A stretch of 64,000 bases of DNA from SHYR01 sp036013055 (GTDB lineage Bacteria; Chloroflexota; Dehalococcoidia; UBA2979): positions 91,944 through 155,943 of the forward strand of contig DASCQM010000003.1 of NCBI GenBank assembly GCA_036013055.1. The letters run 5' to 3'. The notes beneath the pieces are model-generated. The model was not told the origin of the DNA, did not search any database, and saw only the letters and a list, made by a program, of their open reading frames with translations. The position numbers and the translations under genes were made by a program. Each line of letters opens with the position of its first letter. Within the stretch, counting starts at the first letter, position 1. Shown piece by piece: positions 8,396 to 16,564 of the stretch.

Positions 8396-10411
8396 TCAGC
8401 GTCCGGGTGCGGTCGGGTCCGGATCCACGTCGAACGCGAAGATTCCGTCGCCGGTCAGCACCAGCACTTCGGTGCCATCGGCGGAGAGGGTGAGCCCACG
8501 CAGGTCGAAGAAGCGAGGGTGGCGGTACTGGGCCACGAAGTCGCCGCTGCGAGCGGAGACCACGACTCGCTGCCCGCCGCGATCGGCGATGTAGACGCGC
8601 CCGTTCGCAGTACTGACGGCGACGGCGGCAGATGACGCCGGTGGGGCATCGAGCCCGCGCAACAGCGCACGCTGCTCGACGCCGAGCTGGAAGCGACGCA
8701 CCCCTCCGGACTCGCCGAGCAGGAAGATATCGCTGTCCACGGCGATCGCGCTCGCGTCGTCGATCGCGATGCCGCCGAGCAGGCCGCCGCGCTCCGAGTC
8801 GTAGCCGTCGCCAGCGGGGAGGTAGCGCCAGACCTCGCCGCCCTCCGCATCCAGCAGATAGAGGTTTCCCGAGTAGGCGGCGATCGCCTGTACGGAGGGG
8901 ACGTCGGCAACCCCGCGCACCGGCAGCACGCGAGGCAGACCCTCGCTACCGTCGTCGCTCGTATCGTCGGCATCTTCGGGCAGTGAGATCGCGAAGAGCG
9001 TGCGCCGGGCATCGAATGTCAGCAGCCGCTCACCGGCCGCATCCCACGCGATCGCCAGCGGCTGCCCGGCCACCGCTCCTCCGTACCGCTGACCGCTGCG
9101 GTAGACCTCCACCGCCGACTGCGCCGGCCCGCCGTCCTGCGGAAGATCGATGCGGAAGACGCGCCCCCCGCCCTCGTCGAGCAGCCACAGCGCGGAACGG
9201 CCCGCGACCAGGCCTCGCGGATTCGCCGGGGCCGTCAGTTGCCCCTGCAGATCGAGTATCTCGCGCAGGTCTTCGACTTCGACAACGGCGTCGAGCGTGA
9301 CGAGCACGGATGCCGCGCGCGCATCCAGCAGCAGTAACTGCGTGTCGTCCGGCGAGATCGAGCGCGCGCTGGCGATCGCGGTCAGCGCCGACTCAAGCAG
9401 CGCGCGACGTTCGACCGCATCCTCGCTCTCGCTCACCGCATCGAGACTCTCGGTCGCCGTCGTCAGCGCCTCAGCGAGACGGGCTTCGCGGTCCTCGGCG
9501 AGCAGCGGCGGCAGTGCGAAGCGGACGACGGCGACCAGCAGCAGCAGCGCAAGCGCGGCGGCACCGATCGCGCGCCACGGCAACCGCACGGAGGTGCCGC
9601 TGCCCGCCACGCGCGCACGCCGCAGCGCGGGCAGCTCGACGCGCGAGCGCGGCGCTCCGCCGTCGTCACTGCCGTCTCCGTCCACCAGCGTCTCGATGCT
9701 CGACCCGCGTGGTGGCTCCTCAAGCGAGACCGCACTGACCTCGACGGGTGCCGGCGGCATCGCCTCGGCACCCTCGATTTCGGCGACCAGCACCGCGGTC
9801 ATGTCGCTGATCTCGCGCGTCTGCATGAACAGCTCGGCGAGCGAGCGCTCCGGCCCGCTCGCCAGCGTGCTCGCGATTTCGGCAGGGGGGACGACCGACT
9901 CGACCTCGCTGCTCACGAGCAGCAGTTGATGGTTCTCCAGCGAGACAGAGCGGAAGACCGGCTCAACGGGTTCGCTCCCTCCGAGCGGCAAAGCGCTCGG
10001 CTCCCCATTCGTCGTCAGTCGTTGATAGCCGTCGGGTCCCCACAGGTAGACGGAGCCCGGCCCGACCTGCGCGATCGTGGCCTCCTGCTCGCGGATCACG
10101 ACGCAGGTGACGCCCATCGATACCTGGTGCTCGCGTAGCGACCGACGATTCCACTCGGCGAGGTTGCCGTGCGCCTGCTCCAGCGCGCGCAGCAGGCCGC
10201 CGGTGATCGAGAGTATCTCTCGGGCAAAGAGCTCGGCCACGGCACTCGCGACCTCGTGGCAGAACTCACCTGAGCGCTCGTCGACCGGTTCCGTCAGCAC
10301 CAGCAACCGGGCGTCGGCATCACCATCGGCGCGCCCGCGCTCGGCAAGCCAGGGGCCGTGCTCCTGCACCTGCCCGTCGGCGATCGCATAGCGTCCGACC
10401 CAGATACCCAT
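8396..10411 (-). CDS. PP2C-like domain, membrane segment and beta-propeller protein
   Basis: A 671-residue protein with three parts. Residues 1-215 resemble a PP2C phosphatase fold (SMGVTCVVIREQEATIAQVG, VYLWGPDGYQRLTTNGEP), but the Asp metal ligands of active PP2C enzymes are not seen. Residues about 276-302 form one transmembrane helix (LALLLLVAVVRFALPPLL). From about 390 to the end lie repeated beta-strand blades of NHL/WD type (AIAAYSGNLYLLDAEGGEVW, VYIADRGGQRVV). Between helix and propeller is an Ala/Glu/Ser-rich helical linker. The topology suggests a cytoplasmic sensor half and an outer propeller. No kinase partner is next to it. The function is unknown. Confidence 0.7.
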   Translation of the reverse strand: MGIWVGRYAIADGQVQEHGPWLAERGRADGDADARLLVLTEPVDERSGEFCHEVASAVAELFAREILSITGGLLRALEQAHGNLAEWNRRSLREHQVSMGVTCVVIREQEATIAQVGPGSVYLWGPDGYQRLTTNGEPSALPLGGSEPVEPVFRSVSLENHQLLLVSSEVESVVPPAEIASTLASGPERSLAELFMQTREISDMTAVLVAEIEGAEAMPPAPVEVSAVSLEEPPRGSSIETLVDGDGSDDGGAPRSRVELPALRRARVAGSGTSVRLPWRAIGAAALALLLLVAVVRFALPPLLAEDREARLAEALTTATESLDAVSESEDAVERRALLESALTAIASARSISPDDTQLLLLDARAASVLVTLDAVVEVEDLREILDLQGQLTAPANPRGLVAGRSALWLLDEGGGRVFRIDLPQDGGPAQSAVEVYRSGQRYGGAVAGQPLAIAWDAAGERLLTFDARRTLFAISLPEDADDTSDDGSEGLPRVLPVRGVADVPSVQAIAAYSGNLYLLDAEGGEVWRYLPAGDGYDSERGGLLGGIAIDDASAIAVDSDIFLLGESGGVRRFQLGVEQRALLRGLDAPPASSAAVAVSTANGRVYIADRGGQRVVVSARSGDFVAQYRHPRFFDLRGLTLSADGTEVLVLTGDGIFAFDVDPDPTAPGR

Positions 10412-10552
10412 TCAGGCGCTCACCAGCGGGGAGGTGTGCGAGACAACGGACGCGCGAGCGGCGGGTACCGCACGCGACGGCGCAATGATAGCGCTATCGC
10501 GAATCAGCGGCTCACGGGAGTTCAACGTCGAACGAGCGGTCGACCGGGACGA

Positions 10553-11182
10553 TCAGGCAGTCGCGACTTCTGGCTGAAGGCGGTATGTGCAGAGGTTGTC
10601 GCCGCGCACGCGGCATTCGATGAGACGCGCATCCATCTGCGTTAACTCGCGGACGTAGGCGATGTCGATCGCGCAGACGGATGAGTTCTGACGCGCGACC
10701 TCGGGGTACGGGCAGGTGCGCTCGTGCAGCAGGAACGCGCCTCCGCCCTCTTCCCAGTCGGCAACGATGTGCTGATCGCGGAGCACCGCGCACGCCTCGC
10801 CCACGCGCTCAAGCGGCGTGGTTGCCGTCTCCAGGCGCTGGACGTGCGGCGCGGCCATGCGAGTCGCCACGCCTCGGATCACCTGCTGGAAGCCCTCGGC
10901 CCCATACGAGGCGCGGACCTCGTCGAGCAGGACGTTTGATAGCAGGTCATATACGAGCGGATAGCTTGCTTCGCCGGCGGCCGTGAGCGAATAGACGAGC
11001 GCGGGACGGCCAACCTTGCCGCGCTCCTCGCGGCTCTCGATCAGGCCGCCCTGCTCAAGGATCGTGAGATGCTGACGCACGCCGGTCGCCGTCAGTCCGA
11101 GAATCTCTCCGAGATTACGGACTGTCGCGTCAGGATTGACGCGAAGGTAATCAAGAATCTGCTGTCGAGTTTCCTGCATCAT
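10553..11182 (-). CDS. SufR-like winged-helix iron-sulfur transcriptional regulator
   Basis: A 209-residue regulator. The N-terminal winged helix (about 5-75) has RQQILDYLRVNPDATVRNL and ILGLTATGVRQHLTILE, followed by the wing KVGRPALVYSLT. The C-terminal half carries four cysteines in the SufR arrangement: the first in ERTCPYPEV, then SSVC, IECR and DNLCTY. SufR uses such cysteines to hold a 4Fe-4S cluster and represses suf operons. No suf gene is in this window, so the target is elsewhere or different. The promoter region between 11183 and 11279 is shared with the divergent gene. Confidence 0.75.
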   Translation of the reverse strand: MMQETRQQILDYLRVNPDATVRNLGEILGLTATGVRQHLTILEQGGLIESREERGKVGRPALVYSLTAAGEASYPLVYDLLSNVLLDEVRASYGAEGFQQVIRGVATRMAAPHVQRLETATTPLERVGEACAVLRDQHIVADWEEGGGAFLLHERTCPYPEVARQNSSVCAIDIAYVRELTQMDARLIECRVRGDNLCTYRLQPEVATA

Positions 11183-11279
11183 CGCTTCGACTATACATGG
11201 ATTGGCGTTGAACGGAATCTGTCAGATTGCTGATCTCAGATACGACGGACTAGCATCGTAGAAAGTTCGGAGGTTCACA

Positions 11280-11666
11280 TTGGCAGATGACCCACTGCTC
11301 CATCGCGCACACGCTGACCTGATCGCCGAGCGTGCGGCCGGTCAGTTGCGCGAGTTGCTGACTACGCTGACGAGCGAAATCGACCCGTTTCCGCCGTTTC
11401 CCGGCGCGCTCTTCACGTACGGCATCGAGGTGGAGCCCCCCACCGACGGCGGTGATGGCCATGGTTGCGTGATCCTAGCCGACGACGGCGGCATCTACGA
11501 GCTGCAGGTCGGCCTCGATGTCGATCAAGCCGACACCGGCTCGGCGGTCGCGATGACGGAAGAGAACCGCGTCAGCCTCGACGATCTGCCGCCGGCCGAG
11601 TTCATCGGCTACGCGCACCGCGCGGTCAGCGCGGCTGTCGAGTACCTGCTCGCGCAGCAGCAGTAG
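11280..11666 (+). CDS. Hypothetical protein (128 aa)
   Basis: I do not recognise this protein. It starts with TTG at 11280, chosen because GGAGG lies 6 bases upstream and no ATG or GTG fits. It is acidic, soluble and without cysteine clusters or membrane segments. The central part (GHGCVILADDGGIYELQVGLD) looks like a beta hairpin, and the ends are helical. It is divergent from the SufR-like gene and may share its control region. Confidence 0.6.
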   Translation: MADDPLLHRAHADLIAERAAGQLRELLTTLTSEIDPFPPFPGALFTYGIEVEPPTDGGDGHGCVILADDGGIYELQVGLDVDQADTGSAVAMTEENRVSLDDLPPAEFIGYAHRAVSAAVEYLLAQQQ

Positions 11667-11713
11667 CGGAGCGCCTTTCACGGCGCGCGACCCTGCTAGC
11701 GGAGCACGACCTG

Positions 11714-12306
11714 CTACTCGCGGAGCGCGATCCCTTGCGCGACGTCGGCGGGGACACCACCCGCGACCCACGTCTCCTCGTGCGCTGAGAACTCTTCGCC
11801 GATCTTGAAGATGATCGTGTCGCCGTTGCGCACGCCACAGATCGAATCGCCGGCGATGCGCACGATCCAGAACCCGCCGTCATCGACCGTTGAGCGCTCA
11901 CAGACGATGTCCTCACAACCGGGCCGCGTGCTGTTGAAGGTCGTGACGACTGCCCCCTCGGCCAGTTCGAAGCCGTAGTAGATCGCCGGTGGCGCGGAGG
12001 GGCCAGGCGAGCATCCGGGTACGGCCGTCCGCGTTGCGGTCGCCACAACGACGACGGCGGGCGTGGGCGTGGCGGCCAGCGTACTGGTCGGAGCGGCCGC
12101 CGGGGCATCCGAGGAGGGCCGGATCAGCGACCCGCGGGCGTCGCGGTCGGCTCGGGCGTCGCTGACTCGACGGTCGCCGTCGCTGACGTACCGCCGGTAA
12201 CTCCGCTGGCGGTGGCATCGTCATCCGCGTCGCCGCCACCACACGCGATCAAGGCGGCGGCGAGGGTCGCGACGATCCACTGTCGAGGGTGCCCGATTCG
12301 AATCAA
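11714..12306 (-). pseudogene. Frameshifted lipoprotein gene
   Basis: The first frame (TTG start at 12306) encodes a lipoprotein signal with lipobox LIAC, then an acidic and Thr/Pro-rich linker that stops at 12124. The adjacent frame is open across the same place and continues the linker (APTSTLAATPTP) into a compact domain with paired cysteines (PGCEDIVCERS, GDSICGV) ending at 11714. A single -1 shift near 12125-12145 would join them into a protein of about 195 residues. I do not recognise the domain. Sequencing error is possible; if it is real, the gene is inactive. Only about 45 bases separate it from moaC downstream of the moa run. Confidence 0.55.
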
Positions 12307-12351
12307 GAGTGCTCCGCAGCCAGGCCGTGTCGAGAACAGTCTCGCCGTTCG

Positions 12352-12870
12352 TTACTCCGCGCGAAAGTCACCGGATTTGCCGCCGGACTTCGCGACGAGC
12401 CGCACCGCCTCGATATGCATCGTGCGCTCGACCGCCTTACACATGTCGTAGACGGTCAGCGCCGCCACACTGACGGCTGTCAGCGCCTCCATCTCGACGC
12501 CAGTCTGAGCGGTCGTGCGTACGGTCGCCTCGATCACGATCGCGGGGCTGGCGTGGTCCGGATCGAGCAGAAGTTCGACGGCACTGAGCGGGAGCGGGTG
12601 ACAGAGCGGAATCAGGTCCGGCGTGCGCTTGGCAGCCATCACACCGGCCACGCGCGCCACCGCCAGGACATCGCCCTTCGGGATCTGCCCATCGACGATC
12701 AGACGCAGCGTCTCGGGCTGCATCTCGATGCGTCCTCGTGCCGTCGCCTCGCGCACCGTCGTGTCCTTGGCGGAGACATCAACCATGCGCGCGCGCCCCT
12801 GCTCGTCGAGGTGGCTCAGTCCCGCGTCTCCCGCGGTCGCGGATGGGGTCTGCTCGCTGCTCACGCTCAC
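12352..12870 (-). CDS. moaC: Cyclic pyranopterin monophosphate synthase MoaC
   Basis: MoaC converts 3',8-cyclo-7,8-dihydro-GTP, made by MoaA, to cyclic pyranopterin monophosphate in molybdenum cofactor synthesis. The N-terminal HLDEQGRARMVDVS, the MAAKRTPDLIPLCHPL loop with catalytic Lys and His, and the MEALTAVSVAALTVYDMCKA helix are all typical. At 172 residues it is slightly longer than the family because of an added Ser/Thr-rich N-terminus. It follows moaA by 19 bases. Confidence 0.97.
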   Translation of the reverse strand: MSVSSEQTPSATAGDAGLSHLDEQGRARMVDVSAKDTTVREATARGRIEMQPETLRLIVDGQIPKGDVLAVARVAGVMAAKRTPDLIPLCHPLPLSAVELLLDPDHASPAIVIEATVRTTAQTGVEMEALTAVSVAALTVYDMCKAVERTMHIEAVRLVAKSGGKSGDFRAE

Positions 12871-12889
12871 CGTCGATCTCCGCCCGAGC

Positions 12890-13933
12890 CTATCCGCCGA
12901 TGTATGACATCTCGATGCGAGGCAGGTCGCCGCTCGCGCTGGATCGCAGCTCCGAGTAGCGGTCCTCGCGCTCCGCCCAGACGCCGCGAATCAGATCCGC
13001 GAGCGCGCCATCATCGATGCCTTCGCGCAGCGCGGCGCGCAGGTCGATGCCCTGGATCGCGAAGAGGCAGGTGTAGAGGCGGCCGTCCGCCGAAATACGG
13101 GCGCGGGTGCATGTCGCGCAGAACGGCTCGGTGACCGACGTGATCAGGCCGATCTCGCCCTCGCCGTCGGCGTACGCCCAGCGCTTCGCCACCTCGCCGT
13201 CGTAGTTCGGCTCAAGCGGCACCAGTGGCAGTTCGGCGTTGATACGCTCAATCAGGTCGGCCGAGGTCACGACCTCGCCGAGGTTCCAGCCGTTGGTCGT
13301 GCCGACGTCCATGAACTCGATGAAACGAACGATGTGGCCCGTGCCCTTGAAGTGCCGTGCCAGATCGACCAGCGTGTGGTCGTTCACACCGCGACGGACG
13401 ACGGCGTTGATCTTCACGGGGCCGAGCCCCGCCGCGGTCGCCGCCTCGATGCCCTCGAGCACGCGCGTGACCGGGATCTCGGCGTCATTCATCGCACGGA
13501 AGACGCCGTCGTCGAGCGAGTCGAGGCTGACGGTGATGCGATCGAGGCCAGCCTCCGCCAGCGCGTCCGCTTGCGCGGCGAGCAGCGACGCATTCGTCGT
13601 CAGCGCGAGGTCAACGCCATCGCCATCACCCTCGATGGCGGAAAGCATCGCGATCAGCTTCGGCAGGTCGGCGCGCAGTAGCGGCTCGCCGCCGGTCAGC
13701 CGGAACTTCTGCACGCCGAGGTCGGCAAAGACACTGGCGGTGCGAGCGATCTCCTCGAAGCTGAGAATCTCGTCGCGGGGCAGAAACGTGAAGTCAGAAC
13801 CAAAGACCTCGCGCGGCATGCAGTAGCGGCAGCGGAAGTTGCAGCGGTCGGTGACGGAGATGCGCAAGTCCTGCAGCGGCCGCTGGAAGCGGTCGAGCAG
13901 CGGCAGATCGGCAGGCGAATCGGGCGCGGTCAT
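12890..13933 (-). CDS. moaA: GTP 3',8-cyclase MoaA
   Basis: Radical SAM enzyme that starts molybdenum cofactor synthesis from GTP. The SAM cluster motif CNFRCRYC (Cx3Cx2C) lies near residues 32-39. A second cluster that binds GTP is formed by FCATC and a later Cys in RLYTCLF. The essential C-terminal Gly-Gly is present (SYIGG). 347 residues, normal. Its ATG overlaps the rdgB stop by 4 bases (ATGA), and moaC follows, so rdgB-moaA-moaC are one transcript. Confidence 0.97.
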   Translation of the reverse strand: MTAPDSPADLPLLDRFQRPLQDLRISVTDRCNFRCRYCMPREVFGSDFTFLPRDEILSFEEIARTASVFADLGVQKFRLTGGEPLLRADLPKLIAMLSAIEGDGDGVDLALTTNASLLAAQADALAEAGLDRITVSLDSLDDGVFRAMNDAEIPVTRVLEGIEAATAAGLGPVKINAVVRRGVNDHTLVDLARHFKGTGHIVRFIEFMDVGTTNGWNLGEVVTSADLIERINAELPLVPLEPNYDGEVAKRWAYADGEGEIGLITSVTEPFCATCTRARISADGRLYTCLFAIQGIDLRAALREGIDDGALADLIRGVWAEREDRYSELRSSASGDLPRIEMSYIGG

Positions 13934-14544
13934 GCGAGTTCCTTCAGCACCTTGATCATCGCACGAATTGCCAGCGCCCGGTGGCTAAACGCTGACTTCT
14001 CGTCGCCAATCTGCGCCATGGTGCGCCCGTCCGGCAGCTCGAACACCGGATCGTAGCCAAACCCGTTCGCGCCGCGCGGCTCAGCCGCGATCCGCCCCTC
14101 GACGGTGCCCTCGCGCGAAACCGTCGCGCCCCCCGGCAGCGCGAGCACGATCGACGCCCGGAAGCGTGCCGCCCGACGCCCAGCCGGCACGTCGCGCAGC
14201 TCGTCGAGCAGCAACCCGCAGCGCTGGTGGTCGTCGCTCGCCCGCCGTCCGCCGTAGCGCGCCGAGAAGACGCCGGGACGACCATCGAGGGCATCGACCT
14301 CCAGCCCGGAGTCGTCCGCAAGCGCGGGGAGCCGGGCGGCGCGAGAGAACGCGATCGCCTTCAGCGTGGCGTTCTCAAGGTAGGAGCGCCCGCCCTCGAT
14401 CACGTCGGGCGCGGAGAGCGCGATGTCGGCTGGGGCCAGCACCTCCCAGCCGCAACCATCAAGCAGCTCGCGCAGCTCGCGCACCTTGCCGGCGTTGCCC
14501 GTCGCGAGCACGAGCCGCCTGGGAGCGGACTGACTGGTCGCCAC
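13930..14544 (-). CDS. rdgB: XTP/dITP pyrophosphatase (RdgB/HAM1)
   Basis: House-cleaning nucleotidase that hydrolyses ITP, dITP and XTP to monophosphates. Signatures seen are LVLATGNAGKVRELRELL at the N-terminus, ADDSGLEVDALDGRPGVFSA in the middle, and the substrate loop NGFGYDPVFELPDGRTMAQ. The SHRALA close is also present. 204 residues, normal. It overlaps moaA by 4 bases and follows the FBPase-like gene by 7 bases. Confidence 0.96.
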   Translation of the reverse strand: MATSQSAPRRLVLATGNAGKVRELRELLDGCGWEVLAPADIALSAPDVIEGGRSYLENATLKAIAFSRAARLPALADDSGLEVDALDGRPGVFSARYGGRRASDDHQRCGLLLDELRDVPAGRRAARFRASIVLALPGGATVSREGTVEGRIAAEPRGANGFGYDPVFELPDGRTMAQIGDEKSAFSHRALAIRAMIKVLKELA

Positions 14545-14551
14545 AGGAACG

Positions 14552-15646
14552 CTAGCGCAGCTCGACCCAGCGGGGGTCCAGCTTCTCGGCGACGGACGGC
14601 ATCGTCATGAACTCCATCTCGTCGAGCGGCAGACGGTGGGGCTCAAAGGGGCCGTGCTTACGCAGGTAGTCCGTGACCGTGTTCGCCTCCGCACGTGCGT
14701 TGTCGAAGGACGGGTCGTCGAAGAGGTCGCGCGGACCGACGAGCTTGCCTTCGGCGAGCTGGAAGCCGAGTGCCACCACCCGAGGCGGCCCGTCGAAACG
14801 GCCGGCCTGCGCGTTCGCAGTCGCTACCGGCATCAGCGGACCGGTGTGGGAGCCGCGCATGAAGCCCTCGACGGTCCACGCGGTCGTGAACGGCTCCAGC
14901 GCCTCGCCAACGGCCGGGAAGTCGCCCTGGCAGCGCACGATCAGCGCCGGGTCGTCGCTGCCGACGTAACGCCCTGCCGCCGCCGCGAGCTTGTCCGTCG
15001 ACGCGACGGCGACGACATCGCCACCACGACTGACGACGCGCTTCACCACGTAGCGTGAGGAAGCACCGATGAAGACCAGCAGGTCGTAGAGCTCTTCCGG
15101 CACGCCGAGCATGATCTTTCGCTGCGCCTTGACGTCGTGCACCTCGAACGCGAATCCCGCGTGCATCGACTCGGCCATCACGAGACCGGGCGTGTTGAAG
15201 GGGTCGGCGAAGGTCTTGTAGAGCGGGATGTTGAACGCACCGGTCGATGTCTCGCTGGCGAGAAAGACGATTACCGGCTCGGACGTCCGCTCCTCGAATT
15301 GCAGCTCGGCGGAGACCGGGCCCGCCCCGGTGATGCTGCCCGGGAAGGTGTCGACAAGCAGATCCTGTCCCGCGCCGTAGAGCTTCAACTGCCGGGCGAC
15401 GGCGGTGCCCTCGACGAAGGTGTCCCAGGCGAAGCGGTGGACGGTCTCGGCGTCCTCGCCGTGCTCGTGCGAGACGATCAGCACGAGGTCTTCGCCGCAG
15501 TGCGTGACGAGCCCATCGATCAGCAGCCCGGCCTGCACGGAGCGCTCGACCGCCTCCGAAGCGATGGCGAGCAGGTCCGGATGCACGGCCGATTGGCCGA
15601 CGAATCCGCCGACGGCAGCCTTGATCACGCTCAGTGTCTGCGGCAT
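14552..15646 (-). CDS. FBP aldolase/phosphatase (class V) homologue with a lost active site
   Basis: At 364 residues it matches the archaeal-type bifunctional fructose-1,6-bisphosphate aldolase/phosphatase over its full length (SVIKAAVGG, LYGAGQDLL, PLYKTFADPFNTPGLV, FMRGSHTGPLMPV, FDGPPRVVALGF). Yet key residues are changed by comparison with my memory of the characterised enzymes. Asp11 is Ala, His18 is Gln, Asp52 is Glu, the DK pair near 132 is Ser-Glu, and the Schiff-base Lys of YVGKDDP is Ser230 (YVGSDDP). The tyrosine and the DD pair remain. It probably cannot act as aldolase and perhaps not as phosphatase. It lies between a DUF1122-like gene and rdgB. Confidence 0.85.
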   Translation of the reverse strand: MPQTLSVIKAAVGGFVGQSAVHPDLLAIASEAVERSVQAGLLIDGLVTHCGEDLVLIVSHEHGEDAETVHRFAWDTFVEGTAVARQLKLYGAGQDLLVDTFPGSITGAGPVSAELQFEERTSEPVIVFLASETSTGAFNIPLYKTFADPFNTPGLVMAESMHAGFAFEVHDVKAQRKIMLGVPEELYDLLVFIGASSRYVVKRVVSRGGDVVAVASTDKLAAAAGRYVGSDDPALIVRCQGDFPAVGEALEPFTTAWTVEGFMRGSHTGPLMPVATANAQAGRFDGPPRVVALGFQLAEGKLVGPRDLFDDPSFDNARAEANTVTDYLRKHGPFEPHRLPLDEMEFMTMPSVAEKLDPRWVELR

Positions 15647-15757
15647 GGCATTCCTCGCGATGTGCTCGCAGATACGGGCGCAAGCTGACGGCGCGGATCG
15701 TAGCGACGGCGGACGAGGGCGGTCAAACCGTCACGCGTGCCGCCACCATCGTCGCGG

Positions 15758-16510
15758 CTACGCCTGCGCGGCGAGCGGACCGAGCCGCGTCTCCAGTTCC
15801 GTGATCGCCTGCTCGGCGATTCCCCTCGTCTTCGACTGCAGGTCCCACTCAAGGTGCGCCGAGTTGTCGAAGAACTGGCGCAGGGCGACCAGCGTCTCGC
15901 GATCGCGCTGATGCTGGTGGTCTCCATCGACCGCGCGGAAGCCCTGTAGCTTCCGTCGTCCCTCGCGGCCACCCTCGGAGGTGTACCAGTCGCGGATCGC
16001 CACGCCGCAGCCGGTCGCGGCGAGCGTCTCACCGAGCGGCGTCGCGCGCGGCGGTGCGCCGGCGGCAAGCGCGCGAGCGGTCATCGAGCGCGCGGAGGAG
16101 TCGTACTCGACCATCAGATGGCCGCCGACAGGAACGAGTTGTGCGAGGTGGCCGAAGACGACCCGCTCGACGGACTCGGGCACGGTCACTTCCTGCCCGC
16201 TATCCATCGGCAGCACCTCCCGGTAGTCGATCACCTCAACCCAGTTGTGCCCCGCGACCGGGCCGGTGTTCACGATGCCGAGCAGCAGCGCGTCGTTGCT
16301 GTGCCCCAGCTCCTTGCTCTCGAGGAAGAGCCGGAAGTAGTGCGCCCCGACGGCGTTCGACGGCCCGAGCCACGCCTCGATGCTGATGTCGACGCCAACG
16401 GCTGCGCCATCCCAGCGCGCCGCCGGGTGAGCGGGCAGCTCGCCGAGGCGACGCCAGCGAGGGTCGGGCGAACCGTCCGATGTGCCATTCGATGTCCCGC
16501 TCGATGTCAT
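15758..16510 (-). CDS. Conserved hypothetical protein, DUF1122-like
   Basis: A 250-residue soluble protein. The segment with AHYFRLFLESKEL and GHNWVEVIDYREV recalls the archaeal DUF1122 family, though I hold this only moderately. A Ser/Gly/Thr-rich N-terminal stretch of about 20 residues suggests that the true start may be internal. It precedes the FBPase-like gene by about 110 bases in the same direction, the first gene of the leftward run that ends at moaC. No catalytic motif is evident. Confidence 0.55.
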   Translation of the reverse strand: MTSSGTSNGTSDGSPDPRWRRLGELPAHPAARWDGAAVGVDISIEAWLGPSNAVGAHYFRLFLESKELGHSNDALLLGIVNTGPVAGHNWVEVIDYREVLPMDSGQEVTVPESVERVVFGHLAQLVPVGGHLMVEYDSSARSMTARALAAGAPPRATPLGETLAATGCGVAIRDWYTSEGGREGRRKLQGFRAVDGDHQHQRDRETLVALRQFFDNSAHLEWDLQSKTRGIAEQAITELETRLGPLAAQA

Positions 16511-16552
16511 GACAAGAACGTATCAGGTCGCGCGCTCCGCAGGCACGCTGGA

Positions 16553-16558
16553 TACACT
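16553..16558 (+). promoter_or_regulatory. -10-like hexamer 6 bases before the folC-like gene
   Basis: TACACT at 16553-16558 is followed by six bases and the ATG at 16565, the spacing expected for a leaderless transcript. No convincing -35 is seen and no Shine-Dalgarno sequence fits. Confidence 0.4.
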
Positions 16559-16564
16559 GCCCGC

